Below are positions 30,946-40,001 of a stretch of 64,000 nucleotides of DNA, piece by piece. The position numbers and the translations under genes are program-made. Under the pieces are notes generated by a model, which was given only the letters and a program-made list of their open reading frames with translations, did not search any database and was not told the DNA's origin. The stretch covers positions 496,001 to 560,000 of the forward strand of contig NZ_CP139992.1 of NCBI RefSeq assembly GCF_034424155.1. The letters are read 5' to 3'. Numbering within the stretch: the first letter of the stretch is position 1; each line of letters begins with the position of its first letter. The stretch is from Hafnia alvei. GTDB taxonomy: Bacteria; Pseudomonadota; Gammaproteobacteria; Enterobacterales; Enterobacteriaceae.

Positions 30946-32895
30946 TTACTTCTGTAGATCAATCTGATACAGCGCAAAACCTAGATTATCTTGGCCTTTG
31001 CTGATGAGCGGATACTGGGCATGTTCAGAAATGAATTTGCTCGCTTTTTCACTCGGTGAAGTTTCAAAGCGAATATCCAGCGGCGTTTTGCTGTGAATTG
31101 GCGCGAGTCGCCAGTTGTTATCCACCTGTGGAGTGACTGCGCCATGCTTTTTGGTTTCGGTACGAATATAGTCGGCAAGTACGGCGCGGTTTTCATCAGG
31201 TGAAGCAAACGCAATATGCTTATCACCGGTTCCTGCGAACTTGCCACCGTAGGCGCGGTAGTTGTTGGTCGCAATCAAGAATTGGGCTTTAGGATCGATC
31301 GGTTTGCCGTTGAATGTGAGCCCCTTAATACGCTCAGATTTAGGGTTTATCAGCGCACATTCGCCGTCATAGCGCGCAGGCTGGCTAACATCAACCTGAT
31401 AATTGACGCCGTCAATGATGTCGAAATTGTAGGTACGGAAGCCGTCCCAGTTAATCAACTCCTGAGGCTTGCTGCTGTTTACATCAATCTGGTTGTACTG
31501 CCCAACAGAGCACTCCAGCCACTCTTTCACATCCGCGCCGCTGGCTTTGACGACCACCAACGTATTTGGATACAGGTAAAGATCGGCGGCATTGCGGAAG
31601 GTGAGCTGGCCTTTTTCAACTTCCACATAGCTGGCCGGATCGTTTTTACGCCCGCCAACCTTAAACGGTGCAGCGGCAGATAGCACGGGAATATCGGCCA
31701 GATCCGGATCGCCTTGGATATAGTGTTCAACGTAGGCACGCTGTGCGTTATTTACGATCTGTACCGTAGGATCGTCTTGGATCAGCGCCAGATAGCTGTA
31801 CATGTTACCGTTGGATTTGCCGATAGGCTGGCTGACGAAATCGCGGGTACCTTTGTGATCGTCTTTCAGCACCTTAACTAAGGTCGCGTCTTCAGCCGCC
31901 AACGATTTTTTATTAGCGAGATCGTAAATTGGACGCGCCTGCGCGGTAGCCTCTTCGACTTTCCAACTGCCTTGATCGTTATTAATGACTAGATCGACCA
32001 GACCCAAATGATCTCCCCATTGCCCTGGCATTACGGCAGGGATACCGTTCAACGTGCCTTTATCAATATCAACGCCTTTGATATCGGCAAAATCTTTGCT
32101 CGGGAAAACCGCGTGTGAATGACCGAACATAATGGCGTTGATATCCGGCACTTGGCTCAGATAGTAAACCGAGTTTTCAGCCATCACCTGATAAGGCAGG
32201 CTGGATAGGCCAGAGTGTGGGATGGCAACAATCAGATCGGCGCCTTCTTTCTTCATCTGCGGTACATATCGACGGGCCGTTTCAGTGATGTCATTTACCT
32301 TCACTTTGCCCGCCAGATTGGACTTATCCCACGTCATGATTTGTGGAGGCACAAAACCAATGTAACCGATGCGAAGCGTATGCATTTTTCCATCGCGATC
32401 TTTGACCTGCTTTTCGGCGATCAGGTAAGGCTTCCAAATCGGTTTACCGGTTTTGGCATCGACCACGTTGGCATTGATATAGGGAAATTTCGCGCCAGCC
32501 TGCGCTTTCTTCAGATAATCCAAGCCATAGTTAAACTCATGGTTACCGATGTTGCCTACCGTGTAATCCAGCGTGTTCATCGCTTTATAAACTGGATGTA
32601 TTTCGCCGTCTTTCAATCCCTTGGCAGCCATGTAATCACCCAATGGACTGCCTTGGATCAGATCGCCGTTATCGACTAAAACGCTGTTGGTGGCTTCATG
32701 GCGAGCATCGTTGATGAGGCTTGCGGTGCGCACTAGGCCAAACTTTTCAGTGGGCTTATCTTTGTAATAGTCGAAATCCATCATATTGCTGTGCAGGTCG
32801 CTGGTTTCGAGTATACGTAAATCAACGGTCGCAGCCTGCGCAGAACCAGCAATAAGCAGGGCCAGCAGAGAGTAAGAAAGGGGGCGAGCGGACAT
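30946..32895 (-). CDS. cpdB: 2',3'-cyclic-nucleotide 2'-phosphodiesterase/3'-nucleotidase
   Basis: 649 residues from the ATG at 32893-32895 (GGAGATCACC upstream); E. coli CpdB has 647. A longer frame adds 11 unlikely residues. Signal peptide about 1-21 (LIAGSAQA). The metallophosphatase domain shows [25 protein letters not shown] and GHSHAVF, and a C-terminal 5'-nucleotidase domain follows ([12 protein letters not shown]). The periplasmic enzyme degrades 2',3'-cyclic nucleotides and 3'-nucleotides for scavenging. The divergent neighbour cysQ acts on the related 3'-phosphonucleotide PAP. Confidence 0.96.
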   Translation of the reverse strand: MSARPLSYSLLALLIAGSAQAATVDLRILETSDLHSNMMDFDYYKDKPTEKFGLVRTASLINDARHEATNSVLVDNGDLIQGSPLGDYMAAKGLKDGEIHPVYKAMNTLDYTVGNIGNHEFNYGLDYLKKAQAGAKFPYINANVVDAKTGKPIWKPYLIAEKQVKDRDGKMHTLRIGYIGFVPPQIMTWDKSNLAGKVKVNDITETARRYVPQMKKEGADLIVAIPHSGLSSLPYQVMAENSVYYLSQVPDINAIMFGHSHAVFPSKDFADIKGVDIDKGTLNGIPAVMPGQWGDHLGLVDLVINNDQGSWKVEEATAQARPIYDLANKKSLAAEDATLVKVLKDDHKGTRDFVSQPIGKSNGNMYSYLALIQDDPTVQIVNNAQRAYVEHYIQGDPDLADIPVLSAAAPFKVGGRKNDPASYVEVEKGQLTFRNAADLYLYPNTLVVVKASGADVKEWLECSVGQYNQIDVNSSKPQELINWDGFRTYNFDIIDGVNYQVDVSQPARYDGECALINPKSERIKGLTFNGKPIDPKAQFLIATNNYRAYGGKFAGTGDKHIAFASPDENRAVLADYIRTETKKHGAVTPQVDNNWRLAPIHSKTPLDIRFETSPSEKASKFISEHAQYPLISKGQDNLGFALYQIDLQK

Positions 32896-32969
32896 GGTGA
32901 TCTCCATGAGTGTATTTATGACAAGCATCGCAATTAAACGTGTAACTACGATGAAGATATTTCCAGAAG

Positions 32970-33017
32970 TGTGAACTCTGCCAGATAAAGGAGAAGGCGT
33001 CCGTGGGGGAGTTCACA
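32970..33017 (-). promoter_or_regulatory. 9-bp inverted repeat in the cpdB upstream region
   Basis: TGTGAACTC (32970-32978) and GAGTTCACA (33009-33017) are perfect inverted repeats with a 30-bp gap. The gap contains GGCGTCCG, a word that recurs in the adjacent repeat element. It lies about 75 bp before cpdB. Confidence 0.45.
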
Positions 33018-33062
33018 GATGGGGGAGTGGTGGTTTAATCGCTGTCTGGTATCCGCGAGCCT

Positions 33063-33705
33063 TTATGTTAGAACGATGAAGGGTTTCGTCCGCCTGTGAG
33101 CATCTGCGTTTCTATGAAACCGCTGGCGTAGGCGTCCGAGTGAGGGTGCTCAAGCAACGCTGCCTTGCATCTAGAATATTTTATGTGAGAGTGATGAAAA
33201 ATTTCGTCCGCCCGTGAGCATTTGCGTTTCTATGAAACGGCAGCCGTAGGCGTCCGACGAGAGGTTGCCAGCGCGCAACCTCTCGACTCTCGCGCTTTTT
33301 ACCGAGCCGTTTGGCCGACCGGTTTCGGAGCGTACATCCTGTACGCCCTCAACCTGCCACCAGCATCCCTGCTGGCGGCTCTAAAATGCATTTCATCTAA
33401 CTAAAAAAACCAAATTAAAAATACCTATCTTTAATTTTTTAAAACTTAGATTTTCGTAGAACGAGCCACCGGTACAGGGATGTACCGGTGGAGTTTGGGG
33501 CGCCCGGGATGGGCGATACCAAACCGGAGCGAAGATGGCGTCTCGGATAAAAGCGCGCGGGTGTTGGGTGCGCGCGCTGGCGCACCCGACTCGGACGCCT
33601 TCACTTAGTTTGCATGTGAATACCGCTGCTGAGAGGCGGTCGAAACGTTACTCCGCGATCACATAAAGGGTAGGCAGTCGAAACGTTACTCCGCGATCAC
33701 ATAAA
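33063..33705. repeat. large mirror-symmetric repeat element between cpdB and cysQ
   Basis: Two direct copies of a 77-nt unit (33063-33139 and 33181-33257, 66 of 77 identical) lead into GGCGTCCGA (33249-33257). The inverted partner TCGGACGCC is at 33591-33599. Between these, two arms of about 130 bp are inverted copies around an A/T-rich core (about 33390-33460). Each arm has three hairpins in matching order. Left: 33258-33268/33275-33285, 33330-33336/33340-33346 and 33356-33365/33370-33379. Right: 33566-33573/33580-33587, 33501-33505/33511-33515 and 33466-33476/33481-33491. Stem sequences differ while pairing and loop words (CAGCGC, ATCCCT) are kept. To the right, two tandem copies of a 34-nt word (33634-33667 and 33672-33705, one mismatch) resemble the inverted 77-nt unit. 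It contains no gene. Confidence 0.8.
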
Positions 33706-33807
33706 TAATTGTTGTATAGAACCTTATCCCTATACCCACCAAAAGATGGCTATTCAACACAAAAAAAACTAGTCTTCTAAACGATATCATTGTTTAAAGA
33801 GGTAGGT

Positions 33808-34548
33808 ATGTTAGAACAAATTTCCCGACTGGCGCGCGAGGCCGGAGAGGCAATAATGGTCGTCTATCAAGACGATAAACCTCTTAACGTAGAGCATAAA
33901 TCTGACGACTCTCCAGTCACTGCGGCAGATCTGGCGGCGCATCAAGTGATCCGCGACGGCTTAGCGAAACTGACGCCAGAGATCCCTTTGCTGTCTGAAG
34001 AAGATCCGCCATCGTGGGCGATCCGCCAGCATTGGCAGCGCTATTGGCTGGTGGATCCGTTAGATGGTACTAAGGAGTTTATTAGCCGCAACGGTGAGTT
34101 CACGGTAAATATTGCCCTGATCGAAAACGGCGTCCCTGTGATGGGGGTGGTTTATGCGCCGGTTAACGATGTTTTGTATTGTGCGGAGCGCGGTAAAGCT
34201 TGGAAAGAAGAGCAAGGCGTGCGCGAGCAAATCCACGTCAGCAATGCTAATCCACCACTGGTAGTCGTTAGCCGTTCACATGCCGATGAAGAGTTAAGAG
34301 ACTATTTGGCTCAGTTGGGTGAGCATCAAACGGTTGCCGTAGGCTCTTCGCTGAAATTCTGCTTAGTGGCAGAGGGGAAAGCTCAACTCTATCCACGCTT
34401 CGGGCCGACTAACGTTTGGGATACGGCGGCGGGGCATGCGGTTGCGCTTGCCGCGGGTGCGCAGATCCACGATTGGCAGGGGAAAACGCTGGATTATACC
34501 CCGGCAGAATCCTTCCTGAATCCGGGGTTCCGTGTTTCTCTCTTTTAG
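33808..34548 (+). CDS. cysQ: 3'(2'),5'-bisphosphate nucleotidase CysQ
   Basis: 246 residues from the ATG at 33808 (AGAGGTAGGT upstream), the E. coli length. CysQ hydrolyses PAP, the by-product of sulfate assimilation, to AMP and phosphate. The inositol-phosphatase fold shows the metal ligands E64-E65 (LSEEDPP), DPLDGT (83-88), and the late WDTAAGH. It is divergent from cpdB, with the large repeat element between them. Confidence 0.97.
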   Translation: MLEQISRLAREAGEAIMVVYQDDKPLNVEHKSDDSPVTAADLAAHQVIRDGLAKLTPEIPLLSEEDPPSWAIRQHWQRYWLVDPLDGTKEFISRNGEFTVNIALIENGVPVMGVVYAPVNDVLYCAERGKAWKEEQGVREQIHVSNANPPLVVVSRSHADEELRDYLAQLGEHQTVAVGSSLKFCLVAEGKAQLYPRFGPTNVWDTAAGHAVALAAGAQIHDWQGKTLDYTPAESFLNPGFRVSLF

Positions 34549-34552
34549 GCTT

Positions 34553-35110
34553 TTAAGAACCTAACAGCTGATGCAGCAGGCCCATAACCTGCTGTACTTC
34601 CTGCGGCGTTAGCGCGCCATCTTTCGCAAATTTTACGTTGCCTTGCTTGTCCAGAACGACGATCGCCGATCCTTTTGGCTGTAAGTCCCATGCTTTTTTC
34701 GCCGCGCCTGTATCGTCAACGATAAATTGCGACCAAGGGAACTCCTTCTTGCTGCCTTCAATGCTGCTGCGTACGAATGGCCCTGTACCAATAATGGCGT
34801 CATCGGTATTCACGATGGTGGTGGTTTGATATTTATCGTGTGGTAAACCGGCTTTCTTGATGGCTTCAATTAATGGATCGTTCATGTCCTTGGCAGAAGT
34901 ACGCCCAGCGATATGCTGAATGACTCGTACTTTTCCTCCCAGCTGGGCACTGTTCCAGTTTTTGTAGCTAAACTCATTATTCTGATAGTTCAGCTCTCCA
35001 CGGTCGCTGATACCCACGGGCGCGACGCGCTGATCTTGCTGAAAATTATGTGCCGAAACTGACATCGATAGCAGCAGCAACGGAAGTAGGTAGTGTTTTT
35101 GTAGTTTCAT
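34553..35110 (-). CDS. ytfJ: periplasmic thioredoxin-like protein YtfJ
   Basis: 185 residues (E. coli 184). Signal peptide MKLQKHYLLPLLLLSMSVSA, then a thioredoxin-fold domain typical of the YtfJ family (LGGKVRVIQHIAGRTSAKDMNDPLIEAI). No CXXC motif is visible, so a disulfide role is not supported. Function unknown. It is convergent with cysQ (4 bp apart). Confidence 0.92.
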   Translation of the reverse strand: MKLQKHYLLPLLLLSMSVSAHNFQQDQRVAPVGISDRGELNYQNNEFSYKNWNSAQLGGKVRVIQHIAGRTSAKDMNDPLIEAIKKAGLPHDKYQTTTIVNTDDAIIGTGPFVRSSIEGSKKEFPWSQFIVDDTGAAKKAWDLQPKGSAIVVLDKQGNVKFAKDGALTPQEVQQVMGLLHQLLGS

Positions 35111-35441
35111 GCAGACTCCCTAAATAAACAGTCAGAACGATCGTGTCAAAAGCATAGATTGTGATCGGAGGTCTGTCCTGTTTTGAAGTGTGATCGAAAG
35201 TTTTATTCTGTAAGGCTAAAACCCCATTTTTTGCGCGATTATTTCATACTGGGTATGACTTTTTGCATACCATTCTGTCAGCTGAGGTAAATATAGTGAA
35301 AAATGCCGCTTTATGGGAACCCAAAGTTGTGAAAGCAGTCTATATTTATACTCCATTACGCGGATAGGGGCCGTGCAGCCGTTTTGGCTGATTGAATTTT
35401 TATACCCTGCCGCATGTCATTACCGGGAGGTAAACACAACA
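35111..35441. promoter_or_regulatory. ytfJ-ytfK divergent spacer
   Basis: 331 bases without a gene. A perfect inverted repeat TCATAC-TGG-GTATGA (35244-35258) is followed by another GCATAC at 35265-35270. The word TGTGATCG occurs twice (35160-35167 and 35190-35197). These look like operator elements for ytfJ or ytfK. E. coli ytfK is in the Pho regulon, but I did not see a good Pho box here. Confidence 0.4.
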
Positions 35442-35648
35442 ATGAAAATCTTCCAACGCTACAATCCGCTTCTTGTCGCCAAGTATGTAAAAACCCTGTT
35501 TCGTGGACGGTTATATATCAAGGATGTCGGCGCTTTCGAGTTCGACATGGGGAAGGTTCTTCCCCCGAAAGTGCGAGACAAACGCCACCTCAGCGCCATG
35601 TCTGAGATTAATCGTCAAGTCACACGACTGCAGGCTGAAATGGCATAG
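35442..35648 (+). CDS. ytfK: stringent-response modulator YtfK
   Basis: 68 residues from the ATG at 35442, identical in length to E. coli YtfK. GGGAGG lies upstream, and the longer frame is unsupported. The sequence [20 protein letters not shown] and [19 protein letters not shown] matches the family (DUF1107). In E. coli, YtfK interacts with SpoT and tips it towards (p)ppGpp synthesis during phosphate or fatty-acid starvation. Confidence 0.95.
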   Translation: MKIFQRYNPLLVAKYVKTLFRGRLYIKDVGAFEFDMGKVLPPKVRDKRHLSAMSEINRQVTRLQAEMA

Positions 35649-35720
35649 GCAGATTGGGAAGAGCTCCCTGCTGTGTTGTTAATAAGCTAGAGCAGATAGA
35701 CTAGAAAGTAGGAAAATGGT

Positions 35721-35748
35721 AACGGCCCTTGCGGGCCGTTTGTGTTTC
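35721..35748 (+). terminator. intrinsic terminator after ytfK
   Basis: AACGGCCC (35721-35728) pairs with GGGCCGTT (35733-35740) over TTGC, followed by TGTGTTT. The T-run is imperfect. Confidence 0.75.
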
Positions 35749-35773
35749 TATCATGCAGTTTGAAGCGCTGAGC

Positions 35774-37120
35774 TTAGGTATTGGCTTCTTTCGCTTTTTC
35801 TAAATCACCAGCCGCATCGGGAATGATCGGCGCTGGGCGTTCAGCCAAGCGAGTCACCAGCAGCTGATCGATTTTGTAGCTGTCGATATCAACAACTTCA
35901 AACTTATAGCCCGCGTATTTGACGTAGTCGGTGCGTTTTGGAATTTTGCGCAGCATATACATCATGAAGCCGCCAATGGTTTCATAGTTGCTGTTCTGCG
36001 GAAACTCTTCAATATCCAGCACGCGCATCACATCATCAATTGGCGTAACGCCTTCAACCAGCCACGAGTTTTCATCGCGAGCGATAATCTGTTCTTCTTG
36101 GCCTTGGCCAACCAGATCGCCCATCAGCGTGGTCATTACGTCGTTAAGCGTGATGATACCCACCACCAACGCATATTCGTTCAGAATAATAGCGAAGTCT
36201 TCACCGGCGGTTTTAAAACTCTCTAACCCTTCCGATAACGTCAGCGTATCTGGAATGATTAACACGTTGCGAATTTGCACGCCGCTGCTTAGCACGAGGC
36301 TTTGATTGCCCAATACGCGGTTCAGCAAATCTTTGGAGTCAACGTAGCCCACCACGTGATCGATTGCCCCATCACACACTAAAAACTTAGAGTGCGGATG
36401 AGTAGAGACTTTTTCTTTGATGCTTTCTTCGCTTTCGCTCAAATCGAAGTAGATGATGCTTTCACGCGGCGTCATAGAAGAAGGAACCGTACGAGATTCC
36501 AGCTCAAAGACGTTCTCGATGATTTCGTGCTCTTGTTTACGCAGTACGCCCGCTAATGCACCCGCTTCAACGACGGCGTAGATATCATCAGAAGTAATAT
36601 CGTCTTTACGTACCATTGGCAGCTTAAATAAGCGGAAGATCATGTTGGCAAGGCCGTTGAAGAACCATACCAAAGGTCTGAATACCAACAGGCAGAAGCG
36701 CATCGGGTTGACGATCCGGACGGCGACCGTTTCAGGGGCGATCATACCGATGCGTTTCGGTGTGAGGTCGGCAAACAAAATAAAGCAGCTGGTGACCAAG
36801 ACGAATGAACAGATAAAGCTGACCTGTTCGGAGATTTCTGGTGACATAAAGCGGTCAAACAGAATCCGGAAGGTTGGGGAGAATGCGGCGTCACCGACGA
36901 TACCACCGAGGATAGCGACGGCATTTAGCCCAATTTGTACCACGGTAAAGAAATAGCCAGGCTGTTCTTGGAGCGCAATGACACGAGAAGCATTGATATC
37001 GCCTTCATCAGCCATTGTTTTCAATTTCATTTTGCGAGAGGCGGCCAGTGAAATTTCCGAGATGGAAAAAAAGGCGCTTATCGCGATCAATATCAGGATC
37101 AGTAAAATACTGTTTAACAT
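35774..37120 (-). CDS. paeA: CNNM/CBS-domain membrane protein PaeA (YtfL)
   Basis: 448 residues (E. coli 447). Order: CNNM (DUF21) membrane domain with about four helices (residues 1-180, including a start at the extreme N-terminus), paired CBS domains (about 215-335), and a C-terminal CorC/HlyC domain (about 350-435, GYKFEVVDIDSYKIDQLLV). The protein has been reported in Salmonella and E. coli as an exporter that protects against excess cadaverine and putrescine. Others in the CNNM family transport magnesium or cobalt. Confidence 0.9.
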   Translation of the reverse strand: MLNSILLILILIAISAFFSISEISLAASRKMKLKTMADEGDINASRVIALQEQPGYFFTVVQIGLNAVAILGGIVGDAAFSPTFRILFDRFMSPEISEQVSFICSFVLVTSCFILFADLTPKRIGMIAPETVAVRIVNPMRFCLLVFRPLVWFFNGLANMIFRLFKLPMVRKDDITSDDIYAVVEAGALAGVLRKQEHEIIENVFELESRTVPSSMTPRESIIYFDLSESEESIKEKVSTHPHSKFLVCDGAIDHVVGYVDSKDLLNRVLGNQSLVLSSGVQIRNVLIIPDTLTLSEGLESFKTAGEDFAIILNEYALVVGIITLNDVMTTLMGDLVGQGQEEQIIARDENSWLVEGVTPIDDVMRVLDIEEFPQNSNYETIGGFMMYMLRKIPKRTDYVKYAGYKFEVVDIDSYKIDQLLVTRLAERPAPIIPDAAGDLEKAKEANT

Positions 37121-37370
37121 AATTTATCCGCTTCGACCGGAGTGCTCCGGGGAATAGTGAAGGGCAGTGATTAATGGGAGTTTAACAAAAAACGGCTAGT
37201 TTTTGCGCACTATGCCGCGTACTAACTACTATTAACGAGGCCACATTTCTGTGACCCGCGTCTAGTATAGCAGCAGCCATGAGAAACCAGCTAGAGATTA
37301 AAAGGTGCTCACTTCTTCATAAGCCATTGCTATTAGCCAATTTTAATCGTGAAGCGGGCTCTCGACAATA

Positions 37371-38012
37371 TTAAAGCTGTGGCGGCAGACATACCCCAAT
37401 GCCACCCAGACCACAGTAGCCATGCGGGTTTTTATACAGATATTGTTGGTGCTCATCTTCTGCATAGTAGAACGGTTTGGCCGCGCTAATTTCGGTGGTG
37501 ATTTCGCGCGAGTCGTTGGCTTCCTTCATCGCTTTCTGAAAGCGAGCTTCGCTGGTCAGCGCTTCAGCCTGCTGCTGTGGTGTAAGCACGTAGATTGCAG
37601 AACGATATTGGCTGCCAATGTCATTTCCCTGACGATCGCCCTGAGCGGGATCGTGATTTTCCCAAAACAGCTCAAGTAATTTTGCGTAGCTGATGATTTT
37701 TGGATCAAACACGATGCGCACGGCTTCCGCATGGCCCGTTTGGCCAGAACACACTTCGCGATAGGTTGGATTGGGGGTGAAGCCACCGCTATATCCTGCC
37801 GCCGTACTGTAGATGCCAGGCTGTTGCCAGAACAGACGCTCTACACCCCAGAAGCATCCCATTGCGAAAATGGCGGTTTCCATTCCTTCAGGAACCTCGG
37901 TCATAGAATTTCCGTTCACCGCGTGTGTTTTAGCAATAGGCATTGGGGTATTGCGGCCAGGAAGAGCATGCTCTGCCGTAAGTGGTTGAATATTATGATT
38001 TGCGTTAGCCAC
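37371..38012 (-). CDS. msrA: peptide-methionine (S)-S-oxide reductase MsrA
   Basis: 213 residues (E. coli 212). MsrA reduces S-sulfoxide of free and protein-bound methionine. The catalytic Cys53 is in MGCFWGVE, and recycling cysteines C200 and C208 are in [14 protein letters not shown]. The N-terminal extension with PGRNTPMPI is typical of enterobacterial MsrA. It diverges from tamA, as in E. coli. The 250-bp spacer to ytfL suggests separate transcription. Confidence 0.97.
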   Translation of the reverse strand: MANANHNIQPLTAEHALPGRNTPMPIAKTHAVNGNSMTEVPEGMETAIFAMGCFWGVERLFWQQPGIYSTAAGYSGGFTPNPTYREVCSGQTGHAEAVRIVFDPKIISYAKLLELFWENHDPAQGDRQGNDIGSQYRSAIYVLTPQQQAEALTSEARFQKAMKEANDSREITTEISAAKPFYYAEDEHQQYLYKNPHGYCGLGGIGVCLPPQL

Positions 38013-38264
38013 AGGAGGCTCCTGTCTTAGATTTATGTATCACTCAGCTACTATATACATAACTTTAGTGATTACTTTATTTAGATCAATTCGGTCATTA
38101 GTTGTATCTCATACTTACTTTGCGCACAATATGCCTAATTATTGCAACCATGTTACTAATGGCATTGCAAACTGGTGCACATGCACATTTTTGAATTCCG
38201 TCGGATAGCAGTTCCCCCTGACAGACGGAATGTTTTACGGGTAGGGTAAACTTCAGGAGTTCGC

Positions 38265-40001
38265 GTGCCACGATTTCGTCTCTTTGGCTTTATATGCCTT
38301 TTTTTGGCATCCCCCTTGGCCAATGCAGCGCAAGTTCGCTTAAAAGTTGAAGGTTTAAGCGGGTCGCTCGAACAGAACGTACGAGCCAGTCTTTCCACCA
38401 TCGAAAATGATGAAGTCAGCAACGATGGCCGTTTTCGCGCCCGAGTTGATGAGTCTATTCGGCGGGGGCTGAAAGCGCTTGGCTATTATCAGCCAACCAT
38501 TGAATTTGATTATCAAGATAAAAAACCACCTGAAAGACCCTTGCTGATTGCGAAAGTGAAGGCCGGTGAACCCGTATTGATTGCGGGCGTTGACGTGAAA
38601 ATTTTAGGGCAGGCTAAAGATGACTCTGCTTATAAAGATCTGCTGAAAACCGGTGAGCCTAAAATTGGCACCGTGCTTAACCACGGCACTTACGATAGTT
38701 TCAAGAATTCCCTGACCTCTATTGCGGTGCGCAGAGGCTACTTCGACGCCACGATGCCGGTGCATCAGCTTGGTGTTATCGAGGATGAGCGCAAAGCATT
38801 TTGGGATATCGATTTTGATAGCGGCAAACGCTACCGCTTTGGCGATGTGACGTTTGAAGGCTCGCAGATCCGAGAAGAGTATTTGCAGCACTTGGTGCCT
38901 TTCAAACAGGGGGAATATTACACTTCTGAGCAGTTGGCTGAATTCAGCCGTCGTTTATCCGCCACCAACTGGTTCAACTCGGTGGTGGTATCGCCTGATT
39001 TTAAACAGGCAACCGCCGATAAAGAGCTGCCGCTAGACGCGGTGGTTTCTCCTAAAGTGCGGAATACCGTTGAGCTCGGCGGTGGTTATGCTACCGACGT
39101 GGGGCCGCGCGTACAGGCGACGTGGAAACGTCCTTGGGTTAACTCGTATGGGCACAGTTTCGAAACCTCGCTTAACCTTTCTGCACCAGAACAAACCGCA
39201 GATTTCAGCTACAAAATTCCACTGCTAAAGAACCCGATTGAGCAATATTACCTGTTGCAGGGCGGTTTCAAGCGAACCGATCTTAATGATACCGAAGAAG
39301 ATACCACCACGCTGAACGTGGCGAGATATTGGGATCTGTCGAGTGGCTGGCAGCGTTCAGTTAACCTGCGTTGGAGCCTTAACCACTTTACGCAGGGTGA
39401 AGTGTCGAACGACACCATGCTGTTGTATCCGGGGATTATGCTGAACCGCACCCGTTCTCGCGGTGGACTCATGCCGGTATGGGGCGATAGCCAGCGCTAT
39501 TCATTTGATGTATCCGATACCACGTGGGGCTCTGACGTTGACTTCGCCGTAGTGCAGGCTCAGCAGGTGTGGATCCGCACGTTAGCCGAAAAACATCGCT
39601 TTGTGGTACGCGGTAACGTGGGATGGATTGAAACCAATAACTTCGAAAAAGTGCCGCCAAACCTGCGCTTCTTCGCCGGTGGCGACCGCAGTATTCGCGG
39701 TTATAAATACAAATCAATTTCACCGGAAGATAGCTCAGGCAAGTTAACCGGTGCTTCCAAACTCGCTACGGGTTCATTGGAATATCAATATAACGTCACT
39801 GGGAAATGGTGGGGTGCCACCTTTGTTGACTCTGGTGAAGCGGTGAACGATATCAAACGCAGTAATTTTTATACCGGCGCGGGTGTTGGCGTGCGCTGGG
39901 AATCACCGGTTGGGCCAATCAAGCTCGATTTTGCGGTACCGGTTGGTGATAAAGATAACCATGATTTGCAGTTTTACATCGGATTGGGGCCTGAACTATG
40001 A
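38265..40001 (+). CDS. tamA: autotransporter/outer-membrane assembly factor TamA
   Basis: 578 residues (E. coli 577). The start is GTG at 38265 with AGGAG upstream, giving a signal peptide cut near residue 21 (ASPLANA). Three POTRA domains (about 22-270) are followed by a 16-strand Omp85 barrel with the signature [16 protein letters not shown]. TamA sits in the outer membrane and works with TamB to assemble some outer-membrane proteins, and the TamB side moves phospholipid. The stop overlaps the tamB start (ATGA). Confidence 0.97.
   Translation: MPRFRLFGFICLFLASPLANAAQVRLKVEGLSGSLEQNVRASLSTIENDEVSNDGRFRARVDESIRRGLKALGYYQPTIEFDYQDKKPPERPLLIAKVKAGEPVLIAGVDVKILGQAKDDSAYKDLLKTGEPKIGTVLNHGTYDSFKNSLTSIAVRRGYFDATMPVHQLGVIEDERKAFWDIDFDSGKRYRFGDVTFEGSQIREEYLQHLVPFKQGEYYTSEQLAEFSRRLSATNWFNSVVVSPDFKQATADKELPLDAVVSPKVRNTVELGGGYATDVGPRVQATWKRPWVNSYGHSFETSLNLSAPEQTADFSYKIPLLKNPIEQYYLLQGGFKRTDLNDTEEDTTTLNVARYWDLSSGWQRSVNLRWSLNHFTQGEVSNDTMLLYPGIMLNRTRSRGGLMPVWGDSQRYSFDVSDTTWGSDVDFAVVQAQQVWIRTLAEKHRFVVRGNVGWIETNNFEKVPPNLRFFAGGDRSIRGYKYKSISPEDSSGKLTGASKLATGSLEYQYNVTGKWWGATFVDSGEAVNDIKRSNFYTGAGVGVRWESPVGPIKLDFAVPVGDKDNHDLQFYIGLGPEL

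Noticed and set aside
33222-33404. 60-residue open frame in the cpdB-cysQ spacer
   Set aside because: It runs through the hairpins of the repeat element and has no recognisable protein or ribosome binding site.
35270-35300. Possible Pho box before ytfK
   Set aside because: CTGTCAG is present, but the second half-site 11 bp on (GTAAAT) does not match.
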